Source: Oxalobacteraceae bacterium (lineage in GTDB: Bacteria; Pseudomonadota; Gammaproteobacteria; Burkholderiales; Burkholderiaceae_D). Taken from it: 7,469 bases of DNA. Positions 1 through 7,469 of the stretch are shown in pieces (the stretch's first letter is position 1; each line of letters begins with the position of its first letter). The notes beneath the pieces are model-generated. The model saw only the letters and a list, made by a program, of their open reading frames with translations. It was not told where the DNA came from and ran no database searches. Position numbers and translations under genes: made by a program. The stretch is taken from positions 1 through 7,469 of the forward strand of contig CANFGA010000137.1 in assembly GCA_947446335.1 (NCBI GenBank), read 5' to 3'.

Positions 1-12
1 GCCAGCGCCGCG

Positions 13-1068
13 TCAATTCCTGTGCAAATGCTGCGCAGCGTTCAGGAATGCCTGCGGTGAAATATCGTCCAGCGCCAGCACCTGGGCTTGTGGGAACAAG
101 GAAAAATTGCGCGATATCGAGCGCAGGTAGGCCGGATCGTAATGGTCGAGCAGCAATTCATCGACCAGTTCCCGCATCTGCCCGGCATTGGCCAGCGCGT
201 GCCAATGGCCGATCTTGTCGCGTCCGTGCAGGCTCACCAGGCAGTCGAGCTGGGTATTGAGCATGGCCGGGTGCTCGGTGAAGTGTGCATAATCTTCCAT
301 CAACAGCCGAACCCGGTCCGAGCGAGAGAGCGTCAATGAAATGCAAGGCGCCGCGCGCATGCAGGCGATCACCGATTCAGGCACCCTGAGGTTACCCACT
401 TTCTTGCTTTCCGACTCGACAAAGACCGGGCGACTGGCGTCAAAATGGCGCAAGCGCTGCCAGATGGCGCTTTCGAATGCCTTTTGTGATGGCTGTGGCT
501 GGCTCGGCAAGTTGCCCAGCACCGAGCCGCGATGCAGCGCAAGTTGCTCCAGGTCGAGCACCTGGGCCCCGATCGAATGCAATACCTCGAGCAAGCGACT
601 CTTGCCGCTGCCGGTGGTGCCACAGATGACGGTGAAGGGTACTGCCAGCGGCTGCGCCATCGCCTGGTTGATGTAATTGCGGTAAGCCTTGTAGCCGCCC
701 TCCAATTGGATCACCGGCCAGCCAACCTTGGCCAGGATATGGGCCATGGCGCCGCTGCGATTGCCGCCGCGCCAGCAATAGATCAACGGGTGCCAATCGC
801 GCGGCTTGTCCAGCCAGAGAGTTTCGATGTGATGGCCGATGTTCTTTGCCACCAGTGCGGCACCGACTTTTTTTGCTTCGAACGTGTTTACTTGCTTGTA
901 CAGCGTGCCGATCTTGATCCTTTCGTCGTCGTCGAGCACAGGACAATTGATGGCGCCTGGCAAATGGTCGATCGCAAACTCGGATGGGCTGCGTACGTCG
1001 ATGATGGCATCGAAGCCATCTAGTCGAGACAAGACTTCTTCAAAACTTTGTATTGCTGGATACTTCAT
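13..1068 (-). CDS. mnmH: tRNA 2-selenouridine synthase MnmH/SelU (rhodanese plus P-loop domain)
   Basis: Cytoplasmic enzyme that replaces sulfur with selenium in 2-thiouridine at the tRNA wobble position (Lys, Glu and Gln tRNAs). It uses selenophosphate from SelD and passes through a geranylated intermediate. The 351-residue protein begins with a rhodanese domain (about residues 8-135): DVRSPSEF near 24-31, and the catalytic loop YCWRGGNRSG with Cys98, equivalent to the E. coli SelU active-site Cys97. A P-loop domain follows, with Walker A GTTGSGKS at 150-157, then the family blocks DLEQLALHRGS (172-182) and ESESKKVG (218-225). The C-terminal HYDPAY matches the YYDPMY of E. coli SelU. Length is close to the E. 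coli protein (about 364 residues), and the gene looks intact. Its ATG overlaps the tesA stop codon as ATGA and has no Shine-Dalgarno sequence, so translation probably depends on tesA. The genome should also encode SelD. Confidence 0.96.
   Translation of the reverse strand: MKYPAIQSFEEVLSRLDGFDAIIDVRSPSEFAIDHLPGAINCPVLDDDERIKIGTLYKQVNTFEAKKVGAALVAKNIGHHIETLWLDKPRDWHPLIYCWRGGNRSGAMAHILAKVGWPVIQLEGGYKAYRNYINQAMAQPLAVPFTVICGTTGSGKSRLLEVLHSIGAQVLDLEQLALHRGSVLGNLPSQPQPSQKAFESAIWQRLRHFDASRPVFVESESKKVGNLRVPESVIACMRAAPCISLTLSRSDRVRLLMEDYAHFTEHPAMLNTQLDCLVSLHGRDKIGHWHALANAGQMRELVDELLLDHYDPAYLRSISRNFSLFPQAQVLALDDISPQAFLNAAQHLHRN
1065..1068 (-). promoter_or_regulatory. ATGA stop-start overlap coupling tesA to mnmH
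   Basis: On the minus strand the tesA TGA (1067-1065) and the mnmH ATG (1068-1066) share bases as ATGA. No GGAG-like sequence precedes the mnmH ATG. This is the usual geometry for translational coupling by a terminating and re-initiating ribosome, so mnmH output probably follows tesA translation. Confidence 0.8.
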
Positions 1069-1754
1069 CGTAGTTTGAGTAGTGGGAGTAAATGGGGCCA
1101 GATGTTGTTCAAAATGATAGGATGGGCTTGCGCTGTCGGATGCAGTCGGTCGGCCTGGAACAAGTCATTGGATACGCCGTCCAGCATGAACGGTACCAGC
1201 GGTACCTTGGTTTCCTTGGCCAGGGTGCCATACACGGCAAAAAACTGATCGGCGTAATCACGTCCGTAGTTGGGTGGCAAGCGCATGCCTATCAGTAATA
1301 CCTTGGCGTTCGATTTTTTCGCCAGTGCGATGATCGCGCGCATGTTTGCGGCAGCAGCAGCCACCGGCAAGCCGCGCAAGCCATCGTTGGCACCCAGTTC
1401 GACGACGACGATCGCTGGCGCATGCGTCTTCAGCAGCGCCGGCAGGCGGGTGCGCCCGCCACTGGTCGTTTCGCCGCTGATGCTCGCATTGACGATGGCA
1501 GCGTCGATCTTTTCCGCCTTCAGGCGTTGCTCGAGCAATGCCACCCAACCGGTGCCGCGACTCAAGCCATATTCTGCAGACAGGCTGTCACCGAGCACAA
1601 GCACGGTTTTTGGTGCAGAATGGGCGCTGCCGGCATAGGCTGCGCTTGCCAGCAGCAGCCACCCTGCCATCGCCAGCCATGAACGCCTGCGCGGCGCCAC
1701 AGCGAATGTAGCGCGGACATCAGGGCGCCCGATTACAGACAATTTCTCACGCAT
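1065..1754 (-). CDS. tesA: Exported SGNH-family esterase/lysophospholipase, TesA type (arylesterase)
   Basis: Periplasmic GDSL/SGNH hydrolase resembling E. coli TesA (thioesterase I/protease I/lysophospholipase L1), which hydrolyses acyl thioesters, aryl esters and lysophospholipids; the natural substrate here is unknown. Counting from the ATG at 1754 (229 residues), block I is GDSLSAEYG with nucleophile Ser57, block II is SISGETTSGG, block III is ELGANDG with Asn123, and block V is DRLHP with Asp202 and His205. The catalytic triad and oxyanion residues are therefore all present. The signal peptide has an RRRSW basic stretch, a hydrophobic core AMAGWLLLASA and a probable cleavage after AYA. 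The start is uncertain: ATG 1775 lies inside the predicted promoter spacer; ATG 1754 sits where transcription should begin; GTG 1700 would give a compact signal peptide starting MAPRRRSW; ATG 1670 would lose the basic residues. The reading frame continues upstream to 2078, but that part only shadows the ABC gene. First gene of an operon with mnmH. Confidence 0.93.
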   Translation of the reverse strand: MREKLSVIGRPDVRATFAVAPRRRSWLAMAGWLLLASAAYAGSAHSAPKTVLVLGDSLSAEYGLSRGTGWVALLEQRLKAEKIDAAIVNASISGETTSGGRTRLPALLKTHAPAIVVVELGANDGLRGLPVAAAAANMRAIIALAKKSNAKVLLIGMRLPPNYGRDYADQFFAVYGTLAKETKVPLVPFMLDGVSNDLFQADRLHPTAQAHPIILNNIWPHLLPLLKLR

Positions 1755-1760
1755 TTTTTT

Positions 1761-1789
1761 AAGATAGATCAGCATGCCAGAACTTTCAA
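1761..1789 (-). promoter_or_regulatory. Candidate sigma-70 promoter for tesA-mnmH
   Basis: Reading the minus strand, TTGAAA (1789-1784, five of six matches to the -35 consensus) is followed by a 17-base spacer and TATCTT (1766-1761, four of six matches to the -10 consensus). Transcription would start about seven bases on, near 1754, which is the A of an in-frame tesA ATG at the end of a run of seven A. This would make a leaderless or nearly leaderless mRNA. The element overlaps the first codons of the divergent ABC ATPase gene. Predicted by eye only. Confidence 0.45.
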
Positions 1790-2529
1790 AAGCAATTTCC
1801 ACGGATTTCCTTCCACATTCATCGGCCGCCGGCCATGATGCCAGCGCCGCCGCGAAGCAGCCGGCGCCCATCGCGATCGAGGTTGTCAATCTGTCGAAGC
1901 GGGTGGCCGACGCCAGCGGCGAGCTAACAATTTTACACAGCATCAATTTTACCGTGCAACGCGGCGAGACGCTCGCTATTGTCGGCGCCTCCGGTTCCGG
2001 CAAGTCCACTTTGCTCGGTTTGCTGGCCGGCCTCGACACACCGTCCGAAGGCCAGGTCGTCCTCGATGGCAGCGACATCTATGCGCTCGACGAAGATGGC
2101 AGAGCCGGCCTGCGCAAGGACAAGCTCGGTTTCGTGTTCCAGTCGTTCCAGTTGCTGCCGCATTTGACCGCATTGGAAAACGTGATGTTGCCGCTCGAAT
2201 TGCGTGGCGCTGCCGATGCCGAAGAAAAAGCGATCGCGATGCTGGGCCGGGTCAACCTGTCTTCTCGCCTGGGCCACTATCCGAAGTACCTGTCCGGCGG
2301 CGAACAGCAGCGCGTGGCGCTGGCGCGTGCTTTTGTGACCGAACCGCCGCTGCTGTTTGCCGACGAGCCGACCGGCAGCCTGGATGCCGCCACCGGCGAG
2401 GCGGTGATCCAGTTGATGTTCGAATTGAACCGGGAGCGCGGTTCTACGCTGGTCCTGGTCACGCACGATCTGACGATCGCTGCGCGCTGCGGGCGCACCA
2501 TCACGATCTCGGCCGGACGCATGTCCTGA
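1774..2529 (+). CDS. ABC transporter ATP-binding protein, YbbA/LolD (MacB-like) family
   Basis: Cytoplasmic nucleotide-binding subunit of an ABC system of the lipoprotein-release/MacB type (251 residues). All ATPase motifs are present: Walker A GASGSGKST (71-79), Q-loop Gln123 in VFQSFQLLPHLTALENV, signature LSGGEQQRVALARA (173-186), Walker B LLFADEP (193-199) followed by TGSLD, and the H-loop His231 in VTHD. The FQSFQLLPHLTALENV block and the short length are typical of the LolD/YbbA/MacB group. The first 35 or so residues are a Ser/Ala-rich extension, probably disordered, before the conserved core. The ATG at 1774 shares the palindrome CATG with a possible tesA ATG on the other strand. Only a weak AAGA precedes it, so the start is likely rather than certain. 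In E. coli, ybbA is likewise divergent from tesA but is followed by the permease gene ybbP; here the next gene is nnr on the opposite strand, so any permease is encoded elsewhere. The transported substrate cannot be told from the sequence. Confidence 0.93.
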   Translation: MPELSKAISTDFLPHSSAAGHDASAAAKQPAPIAIEVVNLSKRVADASGELTILHSINFTVQRGETLAIVGASGSGKSTLLGLLAGLDTPSEGQVVLDGSDIYALDEDGRAGLRKDKLGFVFQSFQLLPHLTALENVMLPLELRGAADAEEKAIAMLGRVNLSSRLGHYPKYLSGGEQQRVALARAFVTEPPLLFADEPTGSLDAATGEAVIQLMFELNRERGSTLVLVTHDLTIAARCGRTITISAGRMS

Positions 2530-2530
2530 C

Positions 2531-2552
2531 CTGGTTTGACCGCGTCAAGTCG
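2531..2552. other. Weak hairpin between convergent genes
   Basis: The 40-base gap between the ABC gene stop (2529) and the nnr stop (2570) contains TTGAC-CGC-GTCAA (2536-2548). With wobble pairs and one more G-C pair the stem extends to about nine pairs (2532-2552). No T-run follows on either strand, so it is not a convincing intrinsic terminator. It is the only structure in the gap that could help separate the converging transcripts. Confidence 0.3.
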
Positions 2553-2569
2553 CGCCGCATATCGGGCGC

Positions 2570-4123
<1,554 letters not shown>

Positions 4124-4244
4124 GTCGACAACATTAATGCCGATTCCCGCCTGGCGCAAGCAAAACTGTGGCTGAACTGGCATCGATGGCGGCATCGCGG
4201 GCGAAAGTGCCAGCGGCGGGGCCTCCAACAGAGGGGCAAACGGG

Positions 4245-4250
4245 TATAAT
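4245..4250 (+). promoter_or_regulatory. Consensus -10 box of the probable purL promoter
   Basis: A perfect TATAAT preceded by GGG. The region 16-18 bases upstream (around 4221-4228, GCCTCCAA) is a poor -35 match, so activity may need an activator or rest on the -10 alone. Transcription would start near 4257, giving a leader of about 140 bases before the ATG at 4400. No PurR operator was recognised. Confidence 0.6.
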
Positions 4251-4299
4251 TCGGCCAAGAACTCGCAATGCCTTGGCAATCCCTCTCGCACCACGCGAT

Positions 4300-4315
4300 G
4301 GCTGCACCCGCAGCC
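4300..4315 (+). other. Hairpin in the purL leader
   Basis: GGCTGC (4300-4305) and GCAGCC (4310-4315) are perfect inverted repeats around the loop ACCC: a six-pair, GC-rich stem about 40 bases after the expected transcription start. No T-run follows directly, so it does not look like a simple terminator. Confidence 0.45.
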
Positions 4316-4374
4316 GGTCTTGCCGTGATTATTATTACATCATCTACTGCATCATCTACCATTAACCCGCAGCC
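4306..4374 (+). repeat. 10-base direct repeat ACCCGCAGCC in the purL leader
   Basis: Exact copies of ACCCGCAGCC lie at 4306-4315 and 4365-4374, 59 bases apart. Each copy includes one arm of a different hairpin, so the arms can also pair with each other's partners. Confidence 0.85.
4338..4359 (+). repeat. Tandem-like repeat CATCATCTAC in the purL leader
   Basis: Exact copies of CATCATCTAC lie at 4338-4347 and 4350-4359, a 12-base period with TG between them. They directly follow ATTATTATTA (4328-4337). This AT-rich, low-complexity patch stands out from its GC-rich surroundings and lies between the two leader hairpins. Confidence 0.85.
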
Positions 4375-4381
4375 ACGCTGC
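4369..4381 (+). other. Second short hairpin in the purL leader
   Basis: GCAGC (4369-4373) and GCTGC (4377-4381) are inverted repeats around the loop CAC, ending 18 bases before the ATG at 4400. The left arm lies in the second ACCCGCAGCC copy and could instead pair with GGCTGC at 4300-4305. Confidence 0.35.
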
Positions 4382-4399
4382 ATCAACCCCCTTTCCATC

Positions 4400-7300
4400 A
4401 TGTTGATTCTGCCGGGTTCCAATGCCCTTTCCGTATTTCGCAGCCTGCGCCTGCTGACCGAACTGCAAGCCGTGCTGCCTGCCATTGTCTCGGTGCAAGC
4501 GCGCTTCGTGCATTTCATCGACGCCGCACCGTTGTCGCAAGATGACAGTACCCGCCTGGCCGCATTGCTGACCTACGGGCCAGAAGCCGAAGAAGAGCAG
4601 GGCGCAGCCGAAGAATTTTTCGTCATCCCGCGCCTGGGCACGATTTCGCCGTGGGCCTCGAAAGCGACCGACATCGTCCACAACTGTGGCATGGCCCACA
4701 TCAAGCGCGTCGAGCGCGGTGTCGCCTATCGGATCAAGCTCAAGGCAGGCATGCTGGGCATGAGCGCGGCCAAGAAACTGAGCCAGCAGCAGGTTCAAGA
4801 TGTTGCAGCCTTGCTGCATGACCGGATGACTGAAACGGTGCTGCGCGATGCCAATCTGGCGGTGGACATGTTCCGCACGCTCGACGCGCGTCCTTTGGCA
4901 TCGATCGACGTGCTGGGCCACGGCAAGGCGGCCCTGGCGCTGGCCAATACCGAACTCGGCCTGGCCCTGTCGGACGATGAAATCGATTATCTGTTCGCCG
5001 CCTTCACGAGCGCCGAGCGCAATCCGACCGACGTCGAATTGATGATGTTTGCGCAAGCGAACAGCGAGCATTGCCGCCACAAGATTTTCAACGCCGACTG
5101 GATCATCGACGGCGTGGCGCAAGACAAGTCGCTGTTTGCGATGATCAAGAATACCCATCAATTACAGCCCAAGGGCACCATCGTCGCCTACAGCGACAAT
5201 TCGTCGATCATGGAAGGGGCCACTGTGGCGCGCTTCTACCCGCGCGGCATTGAGCACGACTATGCGTCATCTGTGGAATTGACGCACACCTTGATGAAAG
5301 TCGAGACGCACAACCATCCGACCGCGATTTCGCCATTTCCGGGCGCCGCGACCGGTGCCGGCGGTGAAATCCGCGATGAAGGCGCAACCGGGCGCGGCGC
5401 CAAGCCGAAAGCCGGCTTGACCGGTTTCACCGTATCGAATTTGCGCCTGCCGGGCGCCGTGCGCTCGTGGGAAAGCGACGCCAGCGTCACAGCGCCATCC
5501 GATGCCCCCGGTGTCGATTATGGCAAGCCCGAGCGCATCGCCTCGGCGCTGCAAATCATGACCGAAGGCCCGCTTGGCGGCGCCGCATTCAGCAATGAAT
5601 TCGGGCGTCCTGTCTTGACCGGCTATTTCCGCACTTACGAACAAAATGTCGGTGGCTCAGGGCCAGATGCCCAGGTGCTCGGCTATCACAAGCCGATCAT
5701 GCTGGCCGGTGGCATAGGCAGCATTTCGTCGCTGCACACCCACAAGAATGACATTCCGGTAGGCAGCCTGCTGATCCAGCTCGGCGGCCCCGGGATGCGC
5801 ATCGGCATGGGCGGCAGCGCCGCCTCGTCGATGACGACCGGCAGCAACACGGCCGATCTCGATTTTGATTCGGTCCAGCGCGGCAACCCTGAAATGGAGC
5901 GCCGCGCACAGGAAGTCATCAATGCTTGCTGGCAAATGGGCGCTGCCAATCCGGTCATCTCGATCCACGATGTGGGCGCTGGCGGCTTGTCGAATGCCTT
6001 TCCTGAAATCACCAACGATGCCCGGCGCGGCGCCATTTTTGATCTGCGCAAAGTGCCGCTGGAAGAGAGCGGCATGGCGCCCAAGGAAATCTGGAGCAAC
6101 GAATCGCAGGAGCGCTACGTGCTGGCGATCGCCCCTGCCGATCTGGCCCTGTTCGAGGCGCTCTGCGTGCGCGAGCGTTGCCCGTTCGCCGCAGTCGGCG
6201 TCGCAACCGAAGAGCGCCAGCTCAAATTGATCGATGACGAACTGGGCAACGTGCCGGTCGACATGCCGATGGATGTCTTGCTGGGCAAGCCGCCGAAGAT
6301 GCTGCGCGATGTGGTCCATGTCGCGCCGCAATTCCCGGCCATCGATCTGACCGGCATCGACCTGACGATGGTGGCGCAGCAAGTGCTGCTGCTGCCGACG
6401 GTGGCCGACAAGTCGTTTTTGATCACGATTGGCGATCGCAGCGTGGGCGGCATGACCGTGCGCGACCAGATGGTGGGGCCGTGGCAAGTGCCGGTAGCCG
6501 ATTGCGCGGTCACCGCGATGAGCTTCGAAGGCTATCTGGGCGAAGCGATGGCGCTCGGCGAGCGCACTCCGCTGGCGGTCATCAACGCGCCGGCATCGGG
6601 CCGGATGGCGCTCGGCGAAGCGATCACCAACATCGCATCGGCGCGCATCAACGATATTTCCGAGATCAAGCTCTCGGCCAACTGGATGGCCGCCTGCGGC
6701 CAGCCGGGCCAGGATGCAGCGTTGTTCGACACCGTCAAGGCGATCGGCATGGAACTGTGCCCGGCGCTGGGAATCAGCATTCCTGTTGGCAAGGATTCGC
6801 TGTCGATGCGCAGCACGTGGAGCGATGCAGATCAAGCCAAATCGGTCACTTCGCCGATTTCCTTGATCATCACCGCGTTTGCGCCGGTGCAAGACATACG
6901 CAAGTCGCTGACGCCGCAAATCCAGCTTGGCGTAGACAGCGTGATGATCCTCATCGATCTCGGGCGCGGCAAGAATCGCCTGGGCGCATCCGCGCTGGCG
7001 CAAGTGAGCGGCCAGCTCGGCAATGCAACGCCGGATCTGGACAGTGCAGCAGACCTGAAAGCCTTCTTTACCGCGATCCAGCAGTTGAACAGCGACGGCA
7101 AGCTGCTGGCCTATCACGATCGCTCCGACGGCGGCCTGTTCGCGACCCTGGTTGAAATGGCCTTCGCAGGACGCAGCGGCATGTCGATCAACATCGACAT
7201 GCTGACCTTGGGCGATGAACACTCGGCCGACTGGGGCGACGCCAAGAACTGGGCTGATCAAGTTTCCGAGCGGCGCAATGACTTGACGCTGGCAGCCTTG

Positions 7301-7469
7301 TTCAGCGAAGAACTGGGCGCCGTGATCCAGGTCCGCGCCGATGAAAAGTCGTTGGTGATGGACGTGTTGCGCTCGCATAATCTGGGCGCTTGCAGCAACA
7401 TCATCGGCAAGCCCAACGATCGCGATGTGATCGAAATCACGCGCGACGCGAAGCTGATCTACAACCAGC
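4400..7469 (+). CDS. purL: Phosphoribosylformylglycinamidine synthase PurL, large single-chain form (3' end outside window)
   Basis: Cytoplasmic enzyme of the fourth step of de novo purine synthesis: FGAR + glutamine + ATP to FGAM + glutamate + ADP + phosphate. The window holds residues 1-1023; E. coli PurL has about 1295. The N-terminal PurS-like domain begins MLILPGSNALSVFR, aligning with the E. coli start, and contains GTISPWASKATDI. The linker and first FGAM-synthase half carry ANSEHCRHK (220-228), KVETHNHPTAISPFPGAATG from residue 300, GGEIRDEGATGRGAKP from 321, TEGPLGGAAF and HDVGAGGLSN from 523. The second half has GDRSVGG from 678, RDQMVGPWQVPVADCAVT, LSANWMAA from 758, PVGKDSLSM and AYHDRSDGGL from 904. 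The C-terminal glutaminase domain lies beyond the window. The frame is unbroken. Residue 473 makes GGSAASS where E. coli has GGGAASS. An insert before LAALFSEELGAVIQV is longer than in E. coli and, as I recall, typical of Burkholderiales. No Shine-Dalgarno sequence precedes 4400. Confidence 0.98.
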   Translation, partial: MLILPGSNALSVFRSLRLLTELQAVLPAIVSVQARFVHFIDAAPLSQDDSTRLAALLTYGPEAEEEQGAAEEFFVIPRLGTISPWASKATDIVHNCGMAHIKRVERGVAYRIKLKAGMLGMSAAKKLSQQQVQDVAALLHDRMTETVLRDANLAVDMFRTLDARPLASIDVLGHGKAALALANTELGLALSDDEIDYLFAAFTSAERNPTDVELMMFAQANSEHCRHKIFNADWIIDGVAQDKSLFAMIKNTHQLQPKGTIVAYSDNSSIMEGATVARFYPRGIEHDYASSVELTHTLMKVETHNHPTAISPFPGAATGAGGEIRDEGATGRGAKPKAGLTGFTVSNLRLPGAVRSWESDASVTAPSDAPGVDYGKPERIASALQIMTEGPLGGAAFSNEFGRPVLTGYFRTYEQNVGGSGPDAQVLGYHKPIMLAGGIGSISSLHTHKNDIPVGSLLIQLGGPGMRIGMGGSAASSMTTGSNTADLDFDSVQRGNPEMERRAQEVINACWQMGAANPVISIHDVGAGGLSNAFPEITNDARRGAIFDLRKVPLEESGMAPKEIWSNESQERYVLAIAPADLALFEALCVRERCPFAAVGVATEERQLKLIDDELGNVPVDMPMDVLLGKPPKMLRDVVHVAPQFPAIDLTGIDLTMVAQQVLLLPTVADKSFLITIGDRSVGGMTVRDQMVGPWQVPVADCAVTAMSFEGYLGEAMALGERTPLAVINAPASGRMALGEAITNIASARINDISEIKLSANWMAACGQPGQDAALFDTVKAIGMELCPALGISIPVGKDSLSMRSTWSDADQAKSVTSPISLIITAFAPVQDIRKSLTPQIQLGVDSVMILIDLGRGKNRLGASALAQVSGQLGNATPDLDSAADLKAFFTAIQQLNSDGKLLAYHDRSDGGLFATLVEMAFAGRSGMSINIDMLTLGDEHSADWGDAKNWADQVSERRNDLTLAALFSEELGAVIQVRADEKSLVMDVLRSHNLGACSNIIGKPNDRDVIEITRDAKLIYNQ

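Larger units (their letters stand above)
4124..4399. other. Divergent nnr-purL regulatory region
   Basis: This 276-base stretch separates the nnr and purL start codons. Its purL-proximal part holds a consensus -10 box and a leader of about 140 bases with direct repeats and short hairpins, listed separately. In the plus direction the purL frame is open from 4250, with ATG at 4268 and 4298 and GTG at 4325, so a longer PurL cannot be excluded. On the minus strand I see no strong nnr promoter; ATTAAT close to the nnr ATG is only a weak -10 candidate. No small gene or known riboswitch was recognised. Confidence 0.7.

Noticed and set aside
1688..1700. Twin-arginine signal in the TesA leader (RRRSWL)
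   Set aside because: It only partly fits the (S/T)RRxFLK pattern, and the hydrophobic core plus AYA cleavage site fits an ordinary Sec signal peptide.
1740..1775. Promoter for the ABC gene with TAAGAT at 1760-1765
   Set aside because: Only four of six -10 matches and no acceptable -35 at 16-18 bases; too weak to annotate.
1776..2078. Upstream extension of the tesA frame to 2078 (minus)
   Set aside because: It is antisense to the ABC Walker A region, shows no SGNH similarity, and would place the signal peptide in the middle of the protein.
2531..2552. Bidirectional intrinsic terminator between the ABC gene and nnr
   Set aside because: The stem is short, relies on wobble pairs and has no T-run on either side; listed only as a weak hairpin.
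4124..4294. 57-residue N-terminal extension of Nnr from a GTG at 4294
   Set aside because: Family similarity starts at the ATG at 4123. The extra part is Pro-rich, unlike Nnr, and would require transcription to start inside the purL leader.
4352..5161. A 269-codon minus-strand frame across the purL start
   Set aside because: Antisense to the conserved PurL N-terminus, with composition typical of a shadow frame and no recognisable motif or start signal.
5657..7378. A 573-codon open frame on the minus strand, antisense to purL
   Set aside because: It lies wholly inside purL, whose plus-strand frame carries every family motif. The antisense product is rich in His, Arg, Gln and Ala with no recognisable domain, as expected from mirrored GC-rich codons.

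Overview
This is an ordinary chromosomal window from a moderately GC-rich proteobacterium. It carries five housekeeping genes and no mobile element, CRISPR array, rRNA or tRNA. The proteins look betaproteobacterial. PurL in particular matches what I recall of the Burkholderiales form, including a lineage-typical insert just before its last FGAM-synthase block. My best guess is Burkholderiales, possibly Oxalobacteraceae; this comes from remembered protein sequences, not a search.

Layout. Positions 13-1068 (minus) encode MnmH/SelU, the tRNA 2-selenouridine synthase. Positions 1065-1754 (minus) encode a TesA-type SGNH esterase. Its stop codon overlaps the mnmH start as ATGA, so tesA-mnmH is a two-gene operon. 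Head-to-head with tesA, 1774-2529 (plus) encodes a YbbA/LolD-type ABC ATPase, and no permease follows it. A 40-base convergent gap separates that gene from nnr (2570-4123, minus), the bifunctional NAD(P)H-hydrate epimerase/dehydratase. A 276-base divergent region (4124-4399) contains a perfect TATAAT and a repeat-rich leader. It leads into purL (4400 to the window end, plus), which is cut off before its glutaminase domain.

How the genes relate. MnmH acts on the tRNA wobble position, TesA is an exported hydrolase, the ABC ATPase probably serves a MacB/LolCDE-like permease encoded elsewhere, Nnr repairs damaged nicotinamide cofactors, and PurL carries out the fourth step of purine synthesis. 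They do not form one pathway. The tesA-ybbA divergent pair is also found in Escherichia coli, where mnmH lies nearby, so this looks like an old neighbourhood preserved in compacted form.

The least ordinary parts are regulatory. They are the overlapping divergent starts of tesA and the ABC ATPase, with a promoter-like sequence that predicts a leaderless tesA mRNA; the purL leader, with two 10-base direct repeats and alternative hairpins; and the absence of a clear Shine-Dalgarno sequence in front of all five genes. I found no convincing new multi-gene system.
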